Below, piece after piece: positions 7,973 through 14,438 of a stretch of 64,000 nucleotides of DNA; the stretch's first letter is position 1, and the number at the start of each line of letters is the position of its first letter. This DNA comes from Cognatishimia sp. WU-CL00825. Lineage in GTDB: Bacteria; Pseudomonadota; Alphaproteobacteria; Rhodobacterales; Rhodobacteraceae. A program made the translations under genes and the position numbers. The stretch is taken from the NCBI RefSeq assembly GCF_040364665.1, contig NZ_BAABWX010000001.1:1178001-1242000 (forward strand), read 5' to 3'. The notes under the pieces were generated by a model that was not told where the DNA came from, did no database searches, and saw only the letters and a list, made by a program, of their open reading frames with translations.

Positions 7973-9253
7973 ATGATTGAGTCAATTTCAAAAACCGAGA
8001 CTGGGAAAGCGTGGCTGAGAAACTTCGAAGTCAATGACAGAGCTACTGCAAGAACTCTGCTGGATAGCCTTAGGCTAATCAACCTCGACGAAGTTTCTGA
8101 GTCTATTCACGAGCTACTCGAACAGCTTGCAGTTGAGCGTTCTGGAAAGAGAAAAGCCGTAGCGGTGTATGCAGAAAGGGAGTTTCAAGAAAAAAGGATA
8201 TTCAAAACCCAGCAAGTAAAGGGAGCGAAGAACCACGATAGGGAGCGCGCCGTTGGCAAAAAAGGATTGCCACCTGTGAAACCGATAAGAGGCGGTGTTC
8301 GGGTAGGAAGCGAAGGTATTGTCAGCGCATTGATTGCACAATCCGTCAAAAAGCACTCTGGAATACTCATCAATACCCCAGGACCAGACAGGTTTCGCAG
8401 CAAGCGAAGCCCGATTTCAACTATCGCAATTGTGACCGATTTTATTGGATCAGGAAGTCGCCTGACCAAAATGTTAGACAAGTTTTGGAACGTCCGAACT
8501 GTGAGGTCATGGCACAGCACCGGGTTGATTGACTTTGTGGTGATTGCAGCTACGGCGACACAGGATGGCGCGGCTGCAGTTAGCTCCCACGTTTCCCGTC
8601 CAGACGTCAGATTCTCGCATACAATTCCAACAATGAGTTCTTCGAAGTTTGAAGAGCACCATTTTGGTTGGGACAGCTTGTTAGATAAGTTCGCTGAACA
8701 AGACCCTAGCGATGATTATGTTTGGGGGTTTCTAAATTCAGCAGCGTTGGTCTTGTTTAGCTACGGTATTCCAAACAACGCGCCTTCAATTCTTTGGAAG
8801 GACACAAAACAGCTCAAGCCTCTATATGTTGGCAATGCCCCTTCAGAACTTAGAACTTTGTTTTGGTCGGGTACAAAGAGTGAGCAAGTTGATAGGGCAG
8901 CCAGCGAACGTGGGCATAAACTTGACGCAATCGCCGACGTCAAAGAACGGATAATATTGCTAGTTCTTCAAGAATTGCGAGGCCGCTTTTCAAAGAAAAA
9001 AGTACAGGAATTGTCGGAGCGCCTTTCTCTGCCTAGGGCAGACATCATGGAGGCACTCAACGTGGCTTTCCTGCGAGATTTAATTGATGGCAACGGGCGT
9101 CTTACGGACAAAGGGTACAGTGAGTTAAAGGCGCAAAACATCAACCGCCAAAGAAAGATCGTGGTTCCAACGAATGATGATCCATACTATCCTATGACTC
9201 TGAGAGCTTCCAAGGGTTCGTCTAGTACCCACCGCTCGAAAGGGCGGTCATGA
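7973..9253 (+). CDS. PRTase-like plus winged-helix protein, probable retron accessory/effector
   Basis: 426 residues. Residues about 148-170 contain IAIVTDFIGSGSRLTKML, which fits the hydrophobic strand, acidic pair and glycine-rich loop of the PRPP-binding site of phosphoribosyltransferases, although the second acidic residue is replaced (TDF rather than DD). Further on, NNAPSILWK matches a motif seen in PRTase-like proteins linked to retrons. Residues about 320-390 look like a winged helix (KKKVQELSERLSLPRADIME). In the published retron classification one major type pairs the RT with a PRTase-like and winged-helix protein, and the downstream ncRNA and RT fit. No Shine-Dalgarno precedes the ATG. 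The 3' end of the gene overlaps the proposed ncRNA start. Confidence 0.7.
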   Translation: MIESISKTETGKAWLRNFEVNDRATARTLLDSLRLINLDEVSESIHELLEQLAVERSGKRKAVAVYAEREFQEKRIFKTQQVKGAKNHDRERAVGKKGLPPVKPIRGGVRVGSEGIVSALIAQSVKKHSGILINTPGPDRFRSKRSPISTIAIVTDFIGSGSRLTKMLDKFWNVRTVRSWHSTGLIDFVVIAATATQDGAAAVSSHVSRPDVRFSHTIPTMSSSKFEEHHFGWDSLLDKFAEQDPSDDYVWGFLNSAALVLFSYGIPNNAPSILWKDTKQLKPLYVGNAPSELRTLFWSGTKSEQVDRAASERGHKLDAIADVKERIILLVLQELRGRFSKKKVQELSERLSLPRADIMEALNVAFLRDLIDGNGRLTDKGYSELKAQNINRQRKIVVPTNDDPYYPMTLRASKGSSSTHRSKGRS

Positions 9254-9418
9254 CGGTTACTTACACTGATCGTCAAGGGCACTGGGGTTTCCCAGCGCCA
9301 TCGATGGAGCGCACGATTGCACGTCTCTGGGCAAAGAAAGCAGTCCCGGGGGGACACAGTCGTATGCCTTCATTGCTTCCTTTGCCCACAGCACCCGTTC
9401 CGGGTGAAAGTAGATGAA
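9217..9418 (+). ncRNA. Candidate retron msr-msd RNA
   Basis: A dense run of structure just upstream of the RT. TTCGTCTA (9217-9224) pairs with TAGATGAA (9411-9418; seven Watson-Crick pairs and one G-U), acting as a1/a2, and is followed at once by G9225, the place of the branching guanosine. The msr-like part has stems 9231-9235/9244-9248, 9251-9255/9271-9275 and 9278-9286/9291-9299 (one mismatch). The msd-like part is a 15-bp stem, 9328-9342 with 9374-9388 (one A-C mismatch), carrying an apical hairpin 9343-9347/9351-9355. A hairpin 9392-9397/9401-9406 sits before a2. The 5' end lies in the PRTase reading frame and a2 covers the RT start codon. Confidence 0.7.
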
Positions 9419-10550
9419 GCATCCTTGGGACTCTCAGGACTTTCTACGTGGCGCTAAGGCAGCGGGCAGAGATTCCGATACCCTTTCGGCAGCCGCTTCA
9501 ATCGCCAAAGCAATCAAGCAGGTTTCTCCGAACCTGCCCGTCATTTTCTCGCTTTCACACCTAGCTCATTTGGTCGATGTGTCGCCGAAAAGCCTGCGCC
9601 CGATAGTTGATAGGATGAGCGACCCATATCGCCATTTTCGGCTTCGAAAGAAGAGCGGCGGCAAAGGTAGTAAAGCTCCCAAACGGCGCTTTCGTGATAT
9701 CTATGCCCCCCAACCCCACGTTCTCCGAACTCAACGGTGGATCGCACAGAACATCTTGAATTCGATTCAGCCACACCCGTCGAGTTTTGGCTTTGCGCCC
9801 GGAAGTGACATGCTCGGCGCAGCAACATTGCACTGTGGCTGCGCTTGGTTGTTGAAAATGGATGTAAGCAATTTCTTTGAATCTATCTCCGAGCGCCAAG
9901 CCTATTGGGTATTCAGGAAATGTGGATACACAGCTCTGCTATCATTCCAGCTCGCTCGCCTCTGCACTCGCTCTGTTGACCGGAACCACTATTTTCACTT
10001 GAAAGAGACCAAGTATCCGCACCCGATTGCCACCGAGGGATTTCTTCCTCAAGGCGCTCCAACAAGCCCAATGCTTGCTAATCTCGCTGTGTATTCACTA
10101 GATGAAAAACTGAAGCGAATTGCAGACGATTTCGGGTGGAAATACTCCCGCTACGCTGACGACTTGGCTTTCTCAACTGATCAGAGTGCATCACGAACTG
10201 ACGCGCTTAGACTCAGGGGGATGGTAGAAGGTGCACTCAAAAACATCGGTCTATCTGAAAACTCCAGCAAGACGCGGATCTCACCACCCGGTGCAAGAAA
10301 GGTCTTGCTTGGAGTGCTAATCGACAGGGACCGCCCGCGCCTCACAAGGCGGTACAAAGACAACATCGAAACGCACCTTTATGCACTCAATCACGAAAAA
10401 ATAGGGGTATTGGCGCATCAGTCCAAACGTGGCTTTAGCTCAGTGACTGGCATGCGCCATCATGTCAGGGGGCTAATTTCGTTCGCTTATCATGTAGATA
10501 AAAACTACGGCAAAAAACTGTATGCTGAGTTTAACAAAATAAGATGGTAG
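9414..10550 (+). CDS. Retron-type reverse transcriptase
   Basis: 378 residues. RT motifs run in order: motif A LLKMDVSNFFESI (about 147-159), the template-grip segment GFLPQGAPTSPMLANLAVYS (about 205-224), catalytic SRYADDLAFSTD (YADD about 246-249), and GARKVLLGVLIDRDRPRLTR, which corresponds to the retron region normally read as VTG. The AATLH before motif A resembles the retron NAxxH signature. An extra 45 or so residues precede the usual N-terminus. There is no fused nuclease or maturase domain, so it is not a group II intron. It should prime cDNA synthesis on the adjacent ncRNA, making a guard molecule for the accessory protein. The ATG lies inside the a2 repeat, with GAAAG upstream. Confidence 0.85.
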   Translation: MKHPWDSQDFLRGAKAAGRDSDTLSAAASIAKAIKQVSPNLPVIFSLSHLAHLVDVSPKSLRPIVDRMSDPYRHFRLRKKSGGKGSKAPKRRFRDIYAPQPHVLRTQRWIAQNILNSIQPHPSSFGFAPGSDMLGAATLHCGCAWLLKMDVSNFFESISERQAYWVFRKCGYTALLSFQLARLCTRSVDRNHYFHLKETKYPHPIATEGFLPQGAPTSPMLANLAVYSLDEKLKRIADDFGWKYSRYADDLAFSTDQSASRTDALRLRGMVEGALKNIGLSENSSKTRISPPGARKVLLGVLIDRDRPRLTRRYKDNIETHLYALNHEKIGVLAHQSKRGFSSVTGMRHHVRGLISFAYHVDKNYGKKLYAEFNKIRW

Positions 10551-10628
10551 AAGCGGATTTGCTACCTGAGGCGGTCAAGCCACGAGCCAGATAGGCGTGA
10601 TGTCGCCTCGCGATTTCAAAGATAGTGA

Positions 10629-11405
10629 CTATACTCCAGGGTGAGAAGGCGGAGAGAACCCGCTTAGCCCATCAAGCGAAGGGCCACTTGTAGGCGAAAT
10701 GCTTGGAGTTGCAACTGCCTGAACCGTGGCGTCAACCTGCGCCGCTGGATGATCTCCGGGCAGACGTTCTCGCACGGCCTCTGGCATGTTTTTAATCAGT
10801 CGCGCCTGTAGCTCTTCCAGCTCGGCTTCGGTGATTTCGCCTTCGACCAAGGCTTCACGCGCTTCATCAAGTTGTTGCTGATAGTCGAGCAATATCTCGC
10901 GCTCTTGTTCAAGTTCGCTCTCTAGGGTCAGCAATGGCGCATATTCTTCCCAGCGTGGGATGCTGTCAGGAATTTCAGCCGGATCAAGTTCATTAAAACC
11001 GACTTCGACACCGAATTCATCGAATACCTGTGTGCCGTCTTCCGTTTTAAACACACGACGACCATCATCCATGACGAAAGCCTGGGCGAGCATGGCATCC
11101 ATTTGCGCACGCACCCGAGTAAGCTCGCGGGTGTTTGTCATTAGCGCATCAACCGTGGCCGCATCGTAGGTGGTTAAATCGGCTTCGAATGCAGCAATCT
11201 GTTGAGCCGATGCAGGTGGTGACGACGCAACGGCCATCGCCATAACACTCGCGGCTGCCTCAGATTTGTCGTCCAGTTCTTCTTTGCGCTCACGGTCGTG
11301 ACGTTGGCGAATGACGTCTCGCTTGCGGCGTTTATCGGCCTCGATCCGTTCCCGGATATGAGGTTCGTCCGCCAATCTTGATCTGTCAAACGCCTGTCTT
11401 AACAT
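10629..11405 (-). CDS. Coiled-coil protein of unknown function
   Basis: 258 residues from the ATG at 11405. The N-terminus is very basic and helical (ERIEADKRRKRDVIRQRHDR), followed by an Ala-rich hydrophobic stretch (ASVMAMAVASSPPASAQQ) that could be a membrane anchor or cleaved signal, then Glu-rich coiled coil (SELEQEREILLDYQQQLDEA) and a Pro/Ser-rich tail. The start overlaps the upstream stop as TAATG, so it is coupled to the secreted protein before it. No known family was recognised. Position in a mobilizable element suggests a transfer or envelope role, without proof. Confidence 0.6.
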   Translation of the reverse strand: MLRQAFDRSRLADEPHIRERIEADKRRKRDVIRQRHDRERKEELDDKSEAAASVMAMAVASSPPASAQQIAAFEADLTTYDAATVDALMTNTRELTRVRAQMDAMLAQAFVMDDGRRVFKTEDGTQVFDEFGVEVGFNELDPAEIPDSIPRWEEYAPLLTLESELEQEREILLDYQQQLDEAREALVEGEITEAELEELQARLIKNMPEAVRERLPGDHPAAQVDATVQAVATPSISPTSGPSLDGLSGFSPPSHPGV

Positions 11406-11782
11406 TACTCCCTGCTTCCTTGTTCGCCGCATTCTTCCCGGATCAGAGCATACATCAACGTGCTGACCTGCTGATCGGGATGCTGCTCGAACCAATCCAT
11501 TTGAGCGTTGAAGCGCACCCGCTGATCTGAGCCAAGATACCAGTCCCAAATGCACTGCATGCCGGTATCGTCTCTGTCATCTGCCAACCAACGGGCAAAT
11601 GCCAATCCTTCAACCACACCGGAAACGTAGTGAAAACGCTCCTCAGAGGACAGGTTTTCCAAAACTTCACCGGCAGTCAAAGCGGCTGCATCCTTGCCTC
11701 CGGAAAGAAACGCCACACTTGCCAGTATCATCGCAGAAAGTGGTGAATAACTGGTTAATTTTACAGTATTTTTACCCAACAT
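11405..11782 (-). CDS. Small exported protein, Rap1a-like features
   Basis: 125 residues with a likely signal peptide: basic start, hydrophobic SAMILASVAFLSGG, cleavage perhaps after AAA. The mature part has two cysteines (GMQCIWDW and REECGEQ) and the segment RFHYVSGVVEGLAFARW, which weakly resembles small periplasmic Rap1a/Tai-type immunity proteins; that match is from memory and uncertain. The ATG at 11782 lacks a clear Shine-Dalgarno. It is the first gene of a two-gene minus-strand unit with the coiled-coil gene and is divergent from the serine recombinase at 11954. Confidence 0.6.
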   Translation of the reverse strand: MLGKNTVKLTSYSPLSAMILASVAFLSGGKDAAALTAGEVLENLSSEERFHYVSGVVEGLAFARWLADDRDDTGMQCIWDWYLGSDQRVRFNAQMDWFEQHPDQQVSTLMYALIREECGEQGSRE

Positions 11783-11887
11783 TGACGTTCGTTACTGCTA
11801 TATTTGCATTTCCGAACTTGAAAAAGGTACAATAGATACAGAAATAGTGGAATATCAGGAACTTGCCCCAATTGAGGGCCGGTTCCA

Positions 11888-11948
11888 GCACCCAGAAACG
11901 GAGAGGAACGTTTTTGTGACCTTGTAGGTCGCAGTTTCCCTGGGGTGC
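11888..11948. repeat. Nested inverted repeats upstream of the recombinase
   Basis: GCACCCAGAAAC (11888-11899) mirrors GTTTCCCTGGGGTGC (11934-11948) imperfectly, and within this lies GACC-TTGTA-GGTC (11918-11930). This symmetric 61-base stretch directly precedes the Hin/TnpR-type gene and may be its binding or recombination site (res-like) and its operator. Confidence 0.4.
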
Positions 11949-11953
11949 AAAGA

Positions 11954-12514
11954 ATGAACAACATGAAAATCGGGTACATACGTGTGAGCACAGAAGAGCA
12001 GCGGGAAGATCGACAAGTCGATCTGCTTTTGCCTATCTGCGACGAGATACACGTGGAAAAGCGTTCTGCCGTGGGGCAGTCGCGGCCCGTCTTCGAGGCT
12101 GTTCTGGACAAGCTGAACGCGGGTGACACATTGGTCGTCTGGTCTTTGGATCGGGCCTTTCGCTCTGCCCGCGATGCACTGAACATCGAGGCGCAGTTGA
12201 AAGATCGTGAAGTTGCCCTGCGGATTGTATCGCTCGGCGTCGATACCGCGACGGCAGACGGAAAACTCGCCTTTACCATGGTTGCTGCCGTTGCCGAACA
12301 CGAACGAGCGCGTTTGTCGGAGCGCACGAAACAAGGGCTGGCCGTTGCCCGCAAGAACGGAAAACACCTCGGTCAAAAGCCAAAAATGACGCCTGAACAG
12401 GCCCGCGAAGCCGCCCAAAGACTGGCGGATGGCGAAATGGTCAAAGACGTGGCTTGGACATACCGCGTGCATCCGCAAACTCTGCGGCGGCATATCGACA
12501 AACTCCCGACCTAA
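11954..12514 (+). CDS. Small serine recombinase (resolvase/invertase)
   Basis: About 186 residues, the length of TnpR/Hin proteins. The N-terminal catalytic domain begins KIGYIRVSTEEQ, with the nucleophilic serine in RVST, and contains WSLDRAFRS and the KLAFTMVAAVAEHERARLSERT segment of the dimer helix. The C-terminal 45 residues (PEQAREAAQRLADGEMVKDVA) form the helix-turn-helix DNA-binding domain. ATG 11954 was chosen because GGGGTG lies six bases upstream; GTG 11945 and ATG 11963 are alternatives. No partner transposase is present. It is distinct from the large integrase at 25826 and may resolve dimers or invert a local segment. Confidence 0.85.
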   Translation: MNNMKIGYIRVSTEEQREDRQVDLLLPICDEIHVEKRSAVGQSRPVFEAVLDKLNAGDTLVVWSLDRAFRSARDALNIEAQLKDREVALRIVSLGVDTATADGKLAFTMVAAVAEHERARLSERTKQGLAVARKNGKHLGQKPKMTPEQAREAAQRLADGEMVKDVAWTYRVHPQTLRRHIDKLPT

Positions 12515-12597
12515 AACAAAATCCGCCTGCGATGCGCCGGAGCGCCCACCCTGATTGCGGCAAACCTACGTCACCCCATGAGCAAAGGAGTGGTGAT

Positions 12598-12819
12598 ATG
12601 GAACTTCTGAAAATCCCTGCGAAAGATGATCCTGAGTTCGAAGAGGCCATCTCGGCTGTCGTCAACGGTGCGGATGTGTTTCGTACGGTTTCCGGCAAAC
12701 TGATCAACGAAGGTGCTGACCCGAAACAGCTTCTCGAAGAGCACCGCGAAGTGCTTGCGCATGCTGAGCTTGCGGTCCTGAGCTGGCTCAGTCACTTGCA
12801 AAAGCGCAAAATGAAATGA
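12598..12819 (+). CDS. Small hypothetical protein
   Basis: 73 residues, acidic and helical (IPAKDDPEFEEAISAVVNGA; LLEEHREVLAHAELAVL). AAGGAG seven bases before the ATG sets the start; a longer upstream frame only overlaps the recombinase gene. A strong terminator follows. Not recognised; possibly a regulator or accessory of the preceding serine recombinase. Confidence 0.6.
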   Translation: MELLKIPAKDDPEFEEAISAVVNGADVFRTVSGKLINEGADPKQLLEEHREVLAHAELAVLSWLSHLQKRKMK

Positions 12820-12847
12820 TCCTCTGGCACAATTGGCCCAGCCGAAA

Positions 12848-12880
12848 CCGCCTGACGTTGGAGGACGTCAGGCGGATTTT
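12848..12880 (+). terminator. Rho-independent terminator
   Basis: A perfect 11-bp stem (12848-12858 with 12865-12875) and six-base loop followed by a short T run at 12877-12880. It ends the transcript of the small gene at 12598 and lies between convergent genes. Confidence 0.75.
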
Positions 12881-12932
12881 CGTCATAGTTCAGCTTTCAT
12901 TTCATTTGCGGTCGGGTGCCGTTTCAATTGGC

Positions 12933-13349
12933 TCATAATCCCTCGAACAAGTCGCCCTGTTTGGAAAGACCATCCAGCGTTCTGAGGTTCGCAAATCCAT
13001 TCACGATATGATTGAACTTGAGACTGATCGCCGTGTGGATGTCGGCGCAAGCGCAACCAAGTAGGGCGTCGTCATTTTGGCGAAATGCCCGTAGTTCGCG
13101 CGCGCATCCCCGGTAACGAGAAATATCCGCCCGAAGTTCCGCAAGCAATTTTTTCCGCAACACCGCGATTTCAATGCTCCGTTTGGGTTCCGCCTTTGCA
13201 TTAAGCGTGTCGATCTCGTCCGCCAGAAAGCCCCGATAATCACCGGTTTCAACATATGTGAGAATAGCTTTAAGAGGCGGAATGTCTCCGCCCAGATGAT
13301 AAAACCACGGATGCCCGGCGCTGTAACCTTGATGGGTAAGATAATTCAT
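12933..13349 (-). CDS. Hypothetical protein downstream of the ardA remnant
   Basis: 138 residues, with the N-terminal MNYLTHQGYSAGHPWFYH and a helical, Arg-rich middle (IEIAVLRKKLLAELRADISR). A G-rich Shine-Dalgarno-like run (AGGGGGGAGC) precedes the ATG. It lies ten bases after the ardA fragment on the same strand, so it was probably part of an antirestriction operon. No family was recognised. Confidence 0.55.
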   Translation of the reverse strand: MNYLTHQGYSAGHPWFYHLGGDIPPLKAILTYVETGDYRGFLADEIDTLNAKAEPKRSIEIAVLRKKLLAELRADISRYRGCARELRAFRQNDDALLGCACADIHTAISLKFNHIVNGFANLRTLDGLSKQGDLFEGL

Positions 13350-13359
13350 GCTCCCCCCC

Positions 13360-13620
13360 TCAGCTTGCGCGATAAATCAGGCGTTCGCCTGCAATCTCGA
13401 TCTCGGAATATTCAATCGCCAGATCACGAGCGATGGCGTCATAGTCGATGTAAAGCTGAAACTGCTCGGACACGTCACCAAACAATCCATCATCCACAAA
13501 CTGCTCTGCCAGCTCCCGCATGCTGCCGACCCAGTAGACATCAATCCTTGAGTCAACGCCTAGCTGATGCCGCGATGCAATTTCAAAACGCCCAATCTGC
13601 ACAACACCGATTGGACGCAA
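13360..13620 (-). pseudogene. ardA: ArdA antirestriction protein, C-terminal remnant
   Basis: The last 66 or so residues are clearly the end of ArdA: SMRELAEQFVDDGLFGDV, YIDYDAIARDLAIEY, then AGERLIYR. ArdA is a DNA mimic of about 160-180 residues that blocks type I restriction on entry. Here the first half is missing: the frame runs on upstream without an ATG into sequence that is antisense to the helicase fragment, and only a TTG at 13620 could start it. The break coincides with the start of the UvrD remnant, marking a deletion junction near 13620. Confidence 0.7.
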
Positions 13621-14180
13621 TGATAAAAGGCCACAAGATCGCGTTGGAGATTGCGGGCAAGGTTCATGAGCACACCACCTATCACCAAGCTGTAGTTGAG
13701 AACGAGTTCGGTGGAACCGAATGGCGCGGTCAAATAGCTCGAATTCTCAACGCTCTAGAGTTCACTGCCGGTGACGGTCACACGCGTGAGGAGTGGCTAA
13801 ACCGAGCTCATCGCCTTTTCAGCGTCTATCTCCGTCCAGGAGGCCGAACGATGGCGCAGATGTTACGAAACGAAGCCAAACTAGATTCAATTCTCGGAGG
13901 ATCGGAGAAGGCAAATCTATCGGCAAGAACAATACACTCGGTAAAAGGCCTCGAATTCCCAGCAATTTGTGTTGTTCTTACGTCATCCAAAGCAGGGGGC
14001 ATCATAACCCACTTGGAGAGCGAGCCTGACCAAACCAACGCAGAAAGCGCTCGGGAGTTTTACGTAGGTGCTTCGAGAGCTGAAAAACTGTTGGTTGTCG
14101 CTTGCCCTAAAAGCCAATCCAAGCGTCTATCGACCCACCTGGCCACTTCGGGAGCCAAATGCAAAACGATCGAGATATAA
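13620..14180 (+). pseudogene. UvrD/Rep-type helicase, C-terminal fragment
   Basis: Up to 186 residues matching only the C-terminal end of a superfamily 1A helicase: ILNALEFTAGDGHTREEW, the motif V-like TIHSVKGLEFPAICVVL, and the motif VI-like EFYVGASRAEKLLVVA. The Walker A and B motifs and the whole N-terminal half (roughly two thirds of such proteins) are absent. Helicases of this subfamily often sit beside an OLD-type nuclease in Gabija-like defence modules; whether this was GajB is inference. It abuts the broken ardA, so one deletion may have removed both 5' ends. Confidence 0.65.
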
Positions 14181-14234
14181 TTTGCTTACACGGGGGATCA
14201 AACGGGGGTATCTATTTACCCCCCTTGCAACCGG
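14181..14234. other. Short gap with a GGGG/CCCC inverted repeat
   Basis: Between the helicase remnant and the small minus-strand frame lies a G-run/C-run inverted repeat (GGGGGTA near 14204 and TACCCCCC near 14216). It may terminate transcription from either side, but there is no clear T run. Confidence 0.3.
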
Positions 14235-14438
14235 TCACGTAATACGGGACACAGCTTGCCTTAGCATTTTCAATGCTATTTTTAGCATGCGACGGTTCCC
14301 CAGTGACCTGACTTGAAGCGTGTCAGCGCACAGCTCGCGTATCTTCTTCTTAGCTAAATTCTTTGCAACAGTTGGGCTGCCACGCTGACTGCTTGGCGCA
14401 TGATCTGGATCGAACTCCGCTGGGGCCACCGGCCTCAT
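14235..14438 (-). CDS. Possible small ORF coupled to the STAND gene
   Basis: 67 codons beginning with an ATG that overlaps the stop of the NB-ARC/WD40 gene as ATGA. The product is basic and helical (SPTVAKNLAKKKIREL; RRMLKIALKMLRQAV). The overlap suggests translational coupling, but no homology was recognised and codon quality cannot be judged by eye. It may be a genuine partner or a chance frame. Confidence 0.35.
   Translation of the reverse strand: MRPVAPAEFDPDHAPSSQRGSPTVAKNLAKKKIRELCADTLQVRSLGNRRMLKIALKMLRQAVSRIT

Noticed and set aside
9414..10550. Group II intron maturase
   Set aside because: No maturase or HNH domain and no intron-like RNA ends; adjacent structure fits a retron instead.
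11761..12493. Two minus-strand frames of about 200 codons
   Set aside because: They are opposite the well-supported serine recombinase gene.
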